A stretch of 48,460 nucleotides of DNA. Origin: an uncultured Eubacteriales bacterium (lineage in GTDB: Bacteria; Bacillota; Clostridia; Christensenellales; Borkfalkiaceae). The DNA lies in NCBI GenBank assembly GCA_900540805.1, contig UQHL01000022.1, positions 1 to 48,460 on the forward strand, in the 5' to 3' direction. Made by a program: the position numbers and the translations under genes. Of the stretch, positions 22,430 to 29,476 are shown one piece after another. Below the pieces are notes generated by a model that was given only the letters and a program-made list of their open reading frames with translations, was not told the origin of the DNA and ran no database searches. Within the stretch, counting starts at the first letter, position 1; each line of letters opens with the position of its first letter.

Positions 22430-22498
22430 GAAACATTTTGTGTCTTTATTATACGACACATTTTGTTTCAAGTCAAGCATTTCGACACAATTTGTGTT
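22430..22498. promoter_or_regulatory. Three 15-bp operators of switch region 1
   Basis: Sites 22430-22444 (minus orientation), 22455-22469 and 22484-22498 share GACACA-N3-TGTKTY. The middle site fills the spacer of the leftward promoter, the first covers its start point, and the third covers the rightward extended -10. This is a lambda-like OR/OL array, probably bound by the adjacent 69-residue repressor. Confidence 0.75.
22448..22476 (-). promoter_or_regulatory. Leftward early promoter
   Basis: The minus strand has TTGACT (22471-22476), a 17-base spacer and TATAAT (22448-22453). It drives the early operon starting at 22412 and is overlapped by two operators. Confidence 0.85.
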
Positions 22499-22503
22499 AA
22501 AAT
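22495..22503 (+). promoter_or_regulatory. Rightward repressor promoter giving a leaderless mRNA
   Basis: TGTTAAAAT is an extended -10. The ATG of the repressor lies six bases after it, where transcription should start, and no ribosome site exists. This matches the leaderless cI message from lambda PRM. Confidence 0.6.
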
Positions 22504-22509
22504 ATTTTC

Positions 22510-22719
22510 ATGGAAACTTGGAATGAAAAAATTAAAGAAGCTCGACGTATAAAAGGTTGGTCTCAACAAAAAGTTGCTGATATTTTAGGAGTGACACGAG
22601 CTTGCTATTCAAACTATGAACAGGGAATTCGTGAACCCACTATTGCTTTATTGAAATCTATTTGCGAAACGCTGGAAATATCGGCTGACTATCTTATTGG
22701 GCTTAACGACAATTATTAA
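22510..22719 (+). CDS. Cro/CI-type HTH repressor (short)
   Basis: 69 residues, almost only an XRE-type HTH: 'IKEARRIKGWSQQKVADILG', 'VTRACYSNYEQGIREPTIAL', 'ICETLEISADYLIGL'. It lacks the C-terminal peptidase or dimer domain of lambda CI. By position it is the maintenance repressor of switch region 1 and binds the three operators upstream (inference). Translation appears leaderless. Its 3' end overlaps the convergent 66-residue HTH gene by 17 bases. Confidence 0.75.
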   Translation: METWNEKIKEARRIKGWSQQKVADILGVTRACYSNYEQGIREPTIALLKSICETLEISADYLIGLNDNY

Positions 22720-22903
22720 GCTGCGCTTCGATTATTTCTTTTTCCGTACATTCATAAAGTTTTGATAGGCTCAAAACTTGTTCTATATTAATGCGGCGCA
22801 AACCACTTTCGTAATTGCTTAGTGCTTGTAAAGTTACCCCTAAGACAGCCGCAACCTCCGCGCGGCTTTTATTGTTTTGTACTCGTAATTCTTTTAGTGT
22901 CAT
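22703..22903 (-). CDS. Small XRE-family HTH protein
   Basis: 66 residues from the ATG with AGGAG seven bases upstream; a longer in-frame ATG lacks a site. The whole protein is an XRE HTH ('KELRVQNNKSRAEVAAVLGV', 'TLQALSNYESGLRRINIEQV', 'SKLYECTEKEIIEAQLNNCR'). It is convergent with, and overlaps, the repressor of switch 1. Its minus-strand transcription would run into that repressor gene and may antagonise it by antisense or promoter interference (inference). Target unknown. Confidence 0.7.
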   Translation of the reverse strand: MTLKELRVQNNKSRAEVAAVLGVTLQALSNYESGLRRINIEQVLSLSKLYECTEKEIIEAQLNNCR

Positions 22904-22936
22904 TTGTTTACTCCTGATAAATTGTGAGGTGGGTTT

Positions 22937-23449
22937 ATGATTTGCACTATAACGTTTCAACAGCTTCAAGGTTATGCTTCCTTTGCAGCAGACCTCGCCA
23001 CTGTGTTGGGAGGTATTAGCGTCTTTATTGGTATCTGTGCCCTTTTAAAAAATCATTTAAATAAAAATTCTCTTCGTTTAAAAATTAATCTTATCCTTTC
23101 CTATTATGATGATACATACTTTTTCTTATCTATACAAAATTTTACAGATAATTTTCTTTACATCATTGAAATTGAGTTACTTACAAAAAAACAAAAATAC
23201 CAAGCTAAAGAGTTATATTTTCGTCATGAGGTATTCGCTACTTATAGACCTTTAAAAAATATTCCCGTTTCATCTTTTGAAGCCGATGATTTTGACTGTT
23301 ATTTTGAAATTGAGAAATCTAAACTGCCTAAAATTCTTAAATTCAAAATAACGACCACCCAAAAAACCTTTACATACAAAATTAAAAATCCTCTTTTAGT
23401 ACCAAATCCCGAAAACAATACTGCCGACTCCAATACAAACGAAAAGTAA
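22937..23449 (+). CDS. Single-span membrane protein, superinfection-exclusion candidate
   Basis: 170 residues, very AT-rich gene, GTGAGGTGG ribosome site. A hydrophobic segment at ~10-35 (FAADLATVLGGISVFIGICA) anchors it. The remainder is a beta-rich soluble domain ('LSIQNFTDNFLYIIEIELLT', 'KILKFKITTTQKTFTYKIKN') with a short polar tail. It lies inside the immunity block and would be expressed in the lysogen. By analogy with other prophages it may be a superinfection-exclusion or membrane-defence protein; this is inference. It overlaps the convergent 63-residue gene by 54 bases. Confidence 0.6.
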   Translation: MICTITFQQLQGYASFAADLATVLGGISVFIGICALLKNHLNKNSLRLKINLILSYYDDTYFFLSIQNFTDNFLYIIEIELLTKKQKYQAKELYFRHEVFATYRPLKNIPVSSFEADDFDCYFEIEKSKLPKILKFKITTTQKTFTYKIKNPLLVPNPENNTADSNTNEK

Positions 23450-23587
23450 GGCGCATAAAAATAATATTACAATAAAAAAACTAAATCCTTGTCTTTTGAT
23501 ATTCTCTATGTTATTGAAAAGGTAAGCTATTCCCCCGCATATTGCAAGTGCCCCGATTAGAATAAATATTATTCTTATGATAATCAT
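23396..23587 (-). CDS. Small two-span membrane protein
   Basis: 63 residues with a strong GGAGGAAGGT site before the ATG. Two hydrophobic helices ('IIRIIFILIGALAICGGIAY' and 'FFIVILFLCALLFVCIGVGS') are separated by a short polar loop (NNIENIKRQG). There is no motif for holins beyond size and topology. Its 3' end overlaps the convergent membrane-protein gene by 54 bases. It lies downstream, on the same strand, of the small HTH gene at 23745-23945 with a hairpin between, so it may belong to the switch-2 leftward transcript. Confidence 0.55.
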   Translation of the reverse strand: MIIIRIIFILIGALAICGGIAYLFNNIENIKRQGFSFFIVILFLCALLFVCIGVGSIVFGIWY

Positions 23588-23599
23588 ACCTTCCTCCCC

Positions 23600-23621
23600 G
23601 CAGGCTTCCGCCTGCTTTTTT
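23600..23621 (+). terminator. Rightward intrinsic terminator
   Basis: GCAGGC and GCCTGC arms (23600-23605, 23610-23615) with a TTTTTT run on the plus strand. It ends the transcript of the 170-residue membrane protein after passing through the convergent gene. Confidence 0.75.
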
Positions 23622-23715
23622 AATACCTTACCGCTTCGTCTCGCGTGATAAAAAAGTGAATGTGATAATCGTTCGATTTGTCTTTTATCACGATGTCAAT
23701 TTTCTTTTGTGTCAT
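23620..23715 (-). CDS. 31-residue microprotein
   Basis: ATG with an AAAGGAG site; 31 codons: an alternating basic/hydrophobic beta-like stretch ('KKIDIVIKDKSNDYHIHFFI') and an acidic/aromatic end. It follows the Cro-like gene by ~30 bases on the same strand and may be a small cofactor or simply unconstrained. The good ribosome site is the main evidence. Confidence 0.45.
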   Translation of the reverse strand: MTQKKIDIVIKDKSNDYHIHFFITRDEAVRY

Positions 23716-23744
23716 TTCTTTCTCCTTTCCCTCCGAGGGATTTT

Positions 23745-23945
23745 TTATTGCTCGTTTTCCAGCAAAGCGTTTATAACTTCGTCCGTCGTGCATTCCAACA
23801 AGTCGCTCATGCGCCTTACTTGTTCGGGTGATGGGCTTCCGTGCTTTATATACCAATTTCTTACTGTTGGATGGGAAACGCCCAATGCCCTTGCCATCGT
23901 CGCAAAGTTCCAACGCTTACTTTTTAGCAAAGCTTTGAAATTCAT
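23745..23945 (-). CDS. Cro-like HTH regulator of switch region 2
   Basis: 66 residues with an AAAGGAGGTG site. The HTH covers most of it: 'KRWNFATMARALGVSHPTVR', 'NWYIKHGSPSPEQVRRMSDL', 'CTTDEVINALLENEQ'. It is divergent from the CI-type gene at 24092 and driven by a TTGACA/TACAAT promoter whose spacer is an operator. The arrangement is that of Cro facing CI. It probably binds some of the GCAACC operators (inference). Confidence 0.75.
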   Translation of the reverse strand: MNFKALLKSKRWNFATMARALGVSHPTVRNWYIKHGSPSPEQVRRMSDLLECTTDEVINALLENEQ

Positions 23946-23969
23946 ATTTCACCTCCTTTTACCCTAAAA

Positions 23970-24048
23970 GCAACCTTTAAGGTGCTTTTCTATTACATTG
24001 TAGCACCTTATCGGTTGCATGTCAACTATTTTGCAACCATTTTGTTGC
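23970..24048. promoter_or_regulatory. Three 16-bp operators of switch region 2
   Basis: Sites 23970-23985, 24003-24018 and 24033-24048 are inverted repeats of the form GCAACC-N4-GGTGC or variants (GCACC...GGTTGC, GCAACC...GTTGC). The middle one is exactly the spacer of the leftward promoter. The third overlaps the -35 of the rightward promoter. The sequence is unrelated to the switch-1 operators. Confidence 0.8.
23997..24025 (-). promoter_or_regulatory. Leftward promoter of switch region 2
   Basis: TTGACA (24020-24025), 17 bases, TACAAT (23997-24002) on the minus strand, before the Cro-like gene. Confidence 0.85.
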
Positions 24049-24073
24049 TTTTTTATAAAATTTTTTTTATACT
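24045..24073 (+). promoter_or_regulatory. Rightward repressor promoter of switch region 2
   Basis: TTGCTT (24045-24050), 17 bases, TATACT (24068-24073). An ATG at 24074 touches the -10 box and so cannot be the start. The ATG at 24092 with GAGGTG is. Confidence 0.65.
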
Positions 24074-24091
24074 ATGAGAAAGAGGTGTAAA

Positions 24092-24493
24092 ATGAAAAAA
24101 TTAATTATGCTGCGCAAACAAAGAAAACTTACACAGCAAGAAATGGCACAGTATCTCGGAATAACTCGCCAAGCTTATCAACGATATGAAAACGGCTCCC
24201 GCGAACCAGATATTGCAACTCTATACAAAATTGCCGATTTCTTCGCAGTAACATTAGACGATCTTTTAGAAAGAGAACAAGCAGAACTTCAGAGCCTTAA
24301 CCCATCAACAAATTCCAAACCCGAATATCAACGTATCTTTGAAAGTCAATCCCCACAGAGACAAGAAATTCTTTTAAAAATGTTAGAGGTTCTCGCAGGA
24401 ATGACTGATACTCAATTGGAAAATACAAAAGGTTTCTTTAGCGTTGCCTTTAATTACAACGAGGCAAAGAAAAAGAAACCTGAAAGTTTATAA
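24092..24493 (+). CDS. CI-type XRE repressor A of switch region 2
   Basis: 133 residues. N-terminal HTH ('IMLRKQRKLTQQEMAQYLGI', 'TRQAYQRYENGSREPDIATL', 'IADFFAVTLDDLLERE'), then a linker and a helical C terminus with 'PEYQRIFESQSPQRQEILLK'. There is no Ser-Lys autoprotease dyad of LexA/CI type, so induction may depend on another signal. It is driven by the promoter that the operators overlap. A paralogue follows 30 bases downstream with the same HTH-plus-'EYQRI.ESQ' layout. Confidence 0.78.
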   Translation: MKKLIMLRKQRKLTQQEMAQYLGITRQAYQRYENGSREPDIATLYKIADFFAVTLDDLLEREQAELQSLNPSTNSKPEYQRIFESQSPQRQEILLKMLEVLAGMTDTQLENTKGFFSVAFNYNEAKKKKPESL

Positions 24494-24523
24494 AATTTAT
24501 TTTTTCTCTTTAGGGAAACTATT

Positions 24524-24919
24524 ATGGAAAAACTACTTTTTTTAAGAGAACAACTTAATGTTACTCAAAAGGCTGTTGCTGATTATATTGGTTTATCCCG
24601 ACAAGCATATGCTCACTATGAATTCGGAGATCGTTATCCCGACCTCAAAACGCTATGTAAACTTGCAGACTTTTTTGGGGTTTCGGTCGATTATCTGCTT
24701 GGAAGGGAAACATGTAATCTTGCACTTTCTCCCCCGCCTTCGGAATATCAACGCATTTATGAAAGCCAGCCGAGAGAGACGCAGGAGAATATTTTAGAAT
24801 TTATGAAAGTTTTTTCAAAAGCATCAATCAAAACTCAACTTAAAATATTGGGGCGAGTTGAAGGTTGGATTTTTGAAGAAGAAACTAAAAATTTGGAGGC
24901 AAAAAATATTAAACGCTAA
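24524..24919 (+). CDS. XRE repressor B, tandem paralogue of repressor A
   Basis: 131 residues, same architecture as its upstream neighbour: HTH ('LFLREQLNVTQKAVADYIGL', 'SRQAYAHYEFGDRYPDLKTL', 'ADFFGVSVDYLLGRE') and a C-terminal helical region with 'SEYQRIYESQPRETQENILE'. The recognition helix differs from repressor A (SRQAYAH versus TRQAYQR). The two may bind different operators or form heterodimers (inference). A weak AGGGA ribosome site precedes the ATG, and co-transcription with repressor A is likely. Confidence 0.75.
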   Translation: MEKLLFLREQLNVTQKAVADYIGLSRQAYAHYEFGDRYPDLKTLCKLADFFGVSVDYLLGRETCNLALSPPPSEYQRIYESQPRETQENILEFMKVFSKASIKTQLKILGRVEGWIFEEETKNLEAKNIKR

Positions 24920-24949
24920 TTGGTAAAATTTGGTAATTTTGTAAAGCTA

Positions 24950-24978
24950 TTTACTTATTGAAAAAAATGTGATATAAT
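24950..24978 (+). promoter_or_regulatory. Integrase promoter
   Basis: TTTACT (24950-24955), 17 bases, TATAAT (24973-24978) with a TG one base before the -10. Just upstream, a TTGGTAAAATTTGGTAA pair of direct repeats (24921-24937) could be recombinase arm sites. Confidence 0.75.
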
Positions 24979-25008
24979 TTTTCCATAATTCCACTTAGGA
25001 GGGAAAAT

Positions 25009-26388
25009 ATGGAAAACATTACAGGTATTGGAAGTATCAAAACTATCGTAGCTCAAATTTCTATCAGTGCGGAAGAATTGCAAGAATTGATTAACAGTTC
25101 CGAATTGAGACTTGCTTTATCCCACGCTCCTGCGTTATTGCTTGCATTAAAAACAAAAGCCATCGCCGTTATGCAATTTTGCTATGCGTTCCAAGGCTTC
25201 ATAATCATGAAAGAATCCGACGAAGAAGATAATCGCAACGCAAAAATGGATTTATTCAGAAATTGGCAACAAACAGCTCAAAACGAAAAAAGTCCTCCGC
25301 AGATAGCAGAGGACACAGAAGAAAAGGGCATTATCGAAATCACACAAGAGGATTTAAAGAAAATGCCTAAAAATATTACAAAAGGAAAAATTTTAGCTGG
25401 AGGTTTTTCCGTTGGCTGGAGAAAACTCCAATCTGGAAAAAACTCATACACTTATAACGTTAGATTTAAGCGCGAAGGATATAATATTGATTTTTGTGAT
25501 CAACACAAAGAAAATCTAAAGCCTCGTTTTTTGGAAGAATTAAAAAATCAATCTTCCCAGAAACAGAAAGAAAGTAAAAGCGGCGTTCCCATTACCTTTC
25601 ACCCCTTTGCGCTTTACTACTTCAATAACTTCCGCGTAAAAAAGGTTGTTCCCGAAACATTTGAAAAAGATTTGAGCCGTTACAACAACCACCTCGCGCC
25701 ATATTTCAAAGAAACTCTTATTAAGAGCATTACTCCAACCCATTGTCAAAATCTTTTAGAACGCTTAACGGAACAGGAAAAATGGAAAACTGCAAGCGAA
25801 TTATACTCACTTATGAACGGCATATTCGACTGCGCCATAGATCATCATATTATTCAATTCAGCCCTATGGACACGGTACAGGCGATTGAATACGAAAAAG
25901 AAAGCGGTTCAGCTCTCCTTATTGAAGAGGAAGGACATTTGCTTTTGGCTGTTAAAGACACTCCGTATGAAATTTGTTTTGCAATCATTCTTTATACGGG
26001 TCTTCGCCCGAATGAGTATATAACGGTCCGATTGGACGAAAACAAACTTTTCATTATCGCCAAAAAGTCCAAACAGAAAAAAAAGAAGAACGGCGAAGAA
26101 GTGTTCAAGAAAATTCCCGTCACCCCCATGCTTCGTCCGTACATAGAGAAATATCCCGATTTCAAAATGCTTACCGCGAAATACCTTCGAAAGATTTTCA
26201 AAAAAATTTTGCCTAATCATATGTTATACGATTTAAGGACTACCTTTTACACTCGTTGTAAGGAATGCCACATTGGCGAAGCGGCTCGGAAGGAATACAT
26301 GGGACATTCCCTCGGCGCGCTCGGAAATGCATATACCGACCTTTCCGACGAATATCTTTTACGTGAGGGCGAAAAGTTCAAGTATTAA
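25009..26388 (+). CDS. int: Tyrosine integrase
   Basis: 459 residues, AGGAGG site. The C-terminal catalytic domain starts near 300. Arg of box I is in 'LYTGLRPNEYITVRLDENK' (~333). Box II reads 'LYDLRTTFYTRC' with Tyr at the usual His position, then 'EYMGHS' and the nucleophile in 'GNAYTDL' (~440). The core-binding domain lies at ~195-290 ('VVPETFEKDLSRYNNHL'). Residues 1-120 are an unusual extra N-terminal stretch (ISAEELQELINS..., then acidic). An internal Met at 67 could be an alternative start. It is encoded next to the tRNA-Pro 3' end and should catalyse integration and, with an excisionase, excision. Confidence 0.92.
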   Translation: MENITGIGSIKTIVAQISISAEELQELINSSELRLALSHAPALLLALKTKAIAVMQFCYAFQGFIIMKESDEEDNRNAKMDLFRNWQQTAQNEKSPPQIAEDTEEKGIIEITQEDLKKMPKNITKGKILAGGFSVGWRKLQSGKNSYTYNVRFKREGYNIDFCDQHKENLKPRFLEELKNQSSQKQKESKSGVPITFHPFALYYFNNFRVKKVVPETFEKDLSRYNNHLAPYFKETLIKSITPTHCQNLLERLTEQEKWKTASELYSLMNGIFDCAIDHHIIQFSPMDTVQAIEYEKESGSALLIEEEGHLLLAVKDTPYEICFAIILYTGLRPNEYITVRLDENKLFIIAKKSKQKKKKNGEEVFKKIPVTPMLRPYIEKYPDFKMLTAKYLRKIFKKILPNHMLYDLRTTFYTRCKECHIGEAARKEYMGHSLGALGNAYTDLSDEYLLREGEKFKY

Positions 26389-26406
26389 AAGGGCTTGCTT
26401 CTATTT

Positions 26407-26431
26407 TCTTCCCAAATTTCTTCCCAAAAAG
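26407..26431. repeat. Direct repeat after the integrase (possible arm-type sites)
   Basis: CTTCCCAAA occurs twice, 12 bases apart, 20 bases after the integrase stop. A near-copy (TTCCCC-AAA twice) follows the second, truncated integrase at 48335-48357 at the same distance, which suggests recombinase arm sites. Confidence 0.5.
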
Positions 26432-26477
26432 TTAGTATTTAAGCCATCACCGATAGAATATTTATACAAACAAGCAA

Positions 26478-26519
26478 CAAAAAAGCAGGGATAACAGCAT
26501 TTTTAACCGTTATCCCTGC
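26478..26519 (-). terminator. Terminator of the tRNA-Pro gene
   Basis: Perfect 11-base arms (26485-26495, 26509-26519) with TTTTTT following on the minus strand, six bases after the tRNA CCA end. It lies on the phage side of the presumed attachment site. Confidence 0.8.
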
Positions 26520-26524
26520 ATAAA

Positions 26525-26601
26525 TGGTTGAGGCAACGGGACTTGAACCCACGACCTCTTGGTCCCTAACCAAGCGCGCTACCAAACTGCGCTATGCCTC
26601 A
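26525..26601 (-). tRNA. tRNA-Pro (anticodon AGG), CCA encoded
   Basis: The minus strand folds as a complete cloverleaf: acceptor TGAGGCA/TGCCTCA, D-stem GCGC/GCGC, anticodon stem CTTGG/CCAAG with loop TTAGGGA, T-loop TTCAAGT, discriminator A and encoded CCA. The anticodon read from the loop is AGG (Pro, CCU), with G37 as in other tRNA-Pro. An A at position 34 is rare in bacterial tRNAs. It is probably the integration target of the prophage. Confidence 0.93.
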
Positions 26602-26649
26602 ATATTGCCCTGCCGCTCTAAATTATCCTCTCGCGGAACAGCATAAACT

Positions 26650-26678
26650 ATTATACTTACACGAGAGGATTTAGTCAA
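26650..26678 (-). promoter_or_regulatory. tRNA-Pro promoter
   Basis: TTGACT (26673-26678), 17 bases, TATAAT (26650-26655) on the minus strand. A perfect inverted repeat (ATCCTCTCG...CGAGAGGAT, 26627-26635 and 26662-26670) brackets the -10 box. Confidence 0.8.
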
Positions 26679-26725
26679 GCGTTTTTCAGTGATTTTCAAA
26701 AGAATTTATTTTTTTCTTTTACTTT

Positions 26726-29470
26726 TCAAATTAAAGCTAAAAACTTTATCCAAAGCTTTCTGAGCCCTCCCCAAAGCGCATTAAGCAGTTTCCAAACGCC
26801 TATGCCTGTCGGGAAAAGCATAAAAAACAATACGACGCCGATCGCAAGCGACACGCCCGCCCATGCGATTACCGAGGAAGCCACCTTCATAAACCTTGTT
26901 TTTCTCACAATCAACGCCACAATCAACAACGAGGCTATAGACGCGGCAAGGCCCACGATAAAATATTTTATATAGGGAGAAGAATAGGTAAATCTGACGA
27001 CGTTTTCCCCCTCCTCCAGTTTCACCGAAAGGAAATGCAAGTCGTTGTCAATAAGTTCCGCCTTTTTTCCGTTTACGGTTACCTTATAGCCTTTTGAGGC
27101 GACAAAATTCAAAAAGAGACACTCGCCCTCTTTCGCCGTTACCTCGGCCGTGATTTCGCCCGCCCCCACCTTTACGTCCGCGGCGCGTTCCTTCAGATCC
27201 TTGCTCAATCCTTTTACCATATCGGTAGAAACGGAAGTTGCGTCTTTTGTTCCGCCGAGAAACTTATAAAGCGCCATTTGGTTTTGGGCGCGATTATTGG
27301 CGGTATTTTCCGCCGCAAAACGGAACTCTCCGCTTTCCACCGTATAGCCCAGGGGAAAAACGATATTGCTTTCGTACATATAGAAAGCGCCGGCGTTGAG
27401 CGTGGAAATTTTTCCGTTTTCGTCCTTAATGATATTGCCGTTTTCGTCTTTCATTTCCACGGGAGAAATATAGGACAGATTGCCGACGCTGTCTTTCCTA
27501 TCCGAAGAAACGAAAAAATATTTATATCCCAAAAATGCGTCGCCGAATACATTTCCGCCGCTGCTTTTCATGCTGTTACGGCCGTTGCCCCAATACCCGA
27601 ACAGATTGACGATCTCGAAATTATCCGCGTCTATGACGGAGGAAAACACGCTGAACGAATTGCTGTTTCCCGTAAAAGGAATATCCGCCGTCAGTTTGTC
27701 CTCGTAGTCCTTGACGCGAAAATAGCTGTCGTCCCGCTCGTTGAGCTGCTCCACCATCGTCTTATAATGGTTGATATTATAATGCGTGGAACGATTTCCG
27801 ACAACCAGCTGTTCGTTATAAAAAAGGACCTGTACGGCAACTACGCCGATCAGCATAACAGCCATAACGCGCGCGCCGATCTCCTTATTCCGTACCATCG
27901 CGACGCCGAGAAGCGTAACGAAAGCGACAAAAACAAACAGCACCGCAACCACCTGCAATCCGCCCAGAGAATGGGCGAACATTCCCGAAAATGCGTGCGC
28001 GTTGTTCAGCATCGTCGAATCGGAAATAAAGCTGTCCCAAAGGTTCAGATAGGCGTCGCTGGAGACGAAGCACGAAAGCACCGCCGCGACAATAAGGCAG
28101 GCCACGGCGTAAAGCAACGTCGCGCCCTCCCTGTTCTTTTTGTTCAAAGCGGTACCGTCGAACGCCTTTTCGGGCGAATAAACGACTTCGTTAGCGGCGA
28201 GACATGCCCCGCCGAGAAAATAAAGCGCATTTAGAAATCCGAAACGCAAAGCATAGGACATATAGGAGCCCATATTCATGAGTAGCGTCGCTTCGTCCAC
28301 CAATACGGGCACCAGCGTAAATATGCCCGCGACCAGCATAAAACGAGAAAGCGGCGTCTTCAGCTTGCTTTTCACGAAATAGACGACCGTCAAAACGACA
28401 AATACGGAATCGCTGAAAATGTAGCTGAACTTACGGTAGAGAGCCTCCCCGCTCCGGTCGAAATACCCTTTGATATCAAAAATATTTTTCCCGTTCTCCA
28501 CCTTAAAGCCGTACCAAAGCTCGTCAAACAGCCCGCCGCTTCTTCCGCTGCGCAAATAAGCCATCAGCGCGGCAATCAACAAGGGCAGGGCAATGAGGAT
28601 TGCCACCACGAAAGCCAGGCACAGGTATGCGATGAACGAATTTCGCTCCTTTTTATCCACACACAAAAACGCATAGGCGATCAGCGAAGGAAAAACGACC
28701 AACATGGAAAAACAGGCGATGGAAAAACAGGTATAGATACAACACGCCGTCAAAATGGAAAAGGGAAGAAATTTTTTCGTGCGCGTAAAATACACGAAAG
28801 CGGCGGCGCAAAAAGGCATATAGATCAGGAAATCGACCCAATTGATATAAGTATTGGCAACGAAGGTATATCCGCAGTAGGCATACACGACGCCGATCGC
28901 CACGCCCACGTAATCGGGAATGTTTTTGAATAGCTTTTTGACAAACCATGCGCCCGCAAACGCTGTCGTCGCAAGCTTGAAGGCCATGACGATCCCGCAG
29001 GCATTATAGACGTTGCCGTCGCCGAACAACAGAAAAATGAAGCTGAACGGACTGATAAAAAAATAGGCGAAGGTTCCGAAAACGTCCGCGCCGCCCGCGA
29101 TCGAGTACGAATAGAACAGGGAGGATTTTCCGTCGAGCACGTCGAAAAGATGTTCGATAAACGGACAGATCTGCGCGGAAAGGTCGTAGCTTGCCACCGT
29201 ATAATCGGGTCCGAAAGGATACACCTGAGAGATGGCCAGCTGTACCATGTACAAGACGAACGCGATGAGCGGCGCGGCAAAAAGCCCCCAATACTTTGCA
29301 AAAAACGCGAAAAATTTCGGAAGCTTCTTTTTCAAAACCGCTGCGCGGCCCACGGCCTCCAAAGCGACTTCTCCCCCCGCAGGACAGGCTTCTTCCGCCG
29401 CCAGCGCCGGCGTTTCGGTCTCTTCCGTATTCGTCTGTGTGCCCTGCACGGGCTTCGTCGTCGTATCCAT
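26726..29470 (-). CDS. YfhO-family polytopic membrane protein (GT-C type)
   Basis: 914 residues. A 50-residue Thr/Glu-rich N terminus precedes about a dozen transmembrane helices. Typical YfhO segments are visible: 'GPDYTVASYDLSAQICPFIE', 'YSIAGGADVFGTFAYFFISP', 'INWVDFLIYMPFCAAAFVYF', 'GSYMSYALRFGFLNALYF'. A large extracytoplasmic domain lies at ~590-850, with 'ENVVRFTYSSPYIKYFIVG' at its end, and the protein closes with two C-terminal helices. YfhO proteins are GT-C-like membrane enzymes implicated in glycosylating lipoteichoic acid or surface polymers (known for Bacillus/Listeria relatives). It is monocistronic, with a consensus promoter whose start point coincides with the ATG, so the message is probably leaderless. 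Confidence 0.85.
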   Translation of the reverse strand: MDTTTKPVQGTQTNTEETETPALAAEEACPAGGEVALEAVGRAAVLKKKLPKFFAFFAKYWGLFAAPLIAFVLYMVQLAISQVYPFGPDYTVASYDLSAQICPFIEHLFDVLDGKSSLFYSYSIAGGADVFGTFAYFFISPFSFIFLLFGDGNVYNACGIVMAFKLATTAFAGAWFVKKLFKNIPDYVGVAIGVVYAYCGYTFVANTYINWVDFLIYMPFCAAAFVYFTRTKKFLPFSILTACCIYTCFSIACFSMLVVFPSLIAYAFLCVDKKERNSFIAYLCLAFVVAILIALPLLIAALMAYLRSGRSGGLFDELWYGFKVENGKNIFDIKGYFDRSGEALYRKFSYIFSDSVFVVLTVVYFVKSKLKTPLSRFMLVAGIFTLVPVLVDEATLLMNMGSYMSYALRFGFLNALYFLGGACLAANEVVYSPEKAFDGTALNKKNREGATLLYAVACLIVAAVLSCFVSSDAYLNLWDSFISDSTMLNNAHAFSGMFAHSLGGLQVVAVLFVFVAFVTLLGVAMVRNKEIGARVMAVMLIGVVAVQVLFYNEQLVVGNRSTHYNINHYKTMVEQLNERDDSYFRVKDYEDKLTADIPFTGNSNSFSVFSSVIDADNFEIVNLFGYWGNGRNSMKSSGGNVFGDAFLGYKYFFVSSDRKDSVGNLSYISPVEMKDENGNIIKDENGKISTLNAGAFYMYESNIVFPLGYTVESGEFRFAAENTANNRAQNQMALYKFLGGTKDATSVSTDMVKGLSKDLKERAADVKVGAGEITAEVTAKEGECLFLNFVASKGYKVTVNGKKAELIDNDLHFLSVKLEEGENVVRFTYSSPYIKYFIVGLAASIASLLIVALIVRKTRFMKVASSVIAWAGVSLAIGVVLFFMLFPTGIGVWKLLNALWGGLRKLWIKFLALI

Positions 29471-29476
29471 ACCCTT

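Larger units (their letters stand above)
1..26431. mobile_element. Prophage or phage-like island (left end not in window)
   Basis: The stretch holds a coherent phage gene order: integrase, divergent repressor regions, recombination and replication genes, late regulator, terminase, portal, capsid, connectors and tail genes. Almost everything left of 22.4 kb is on the minus strand with 1-20 base overlaps or very short gaps. The right boundary is set by the integrase and the 3' end of a tRNA-Pro gene, the usual tRNA-type attachment arrangement (inference). No copy of the tRNA 3' end is seen at the left edge, so the left attachment site lies outside the window or the element is broken. Tape-measure, lysis and full tail-tip genes are absent. 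The early/regulatory part (22.4-26.4 kb) is visibly more AT-rich than the structural part. Confidence 0.93.

Noticed and set aside
23728..23744. Terminator between the Cro-like gene and the 31-residue ORF
   Set aside because: The TCCCT/AGGGA stem is only five pairs and its T-run is on the plus strand, where no gene ends nearby. On the minus strand it has no T-run.
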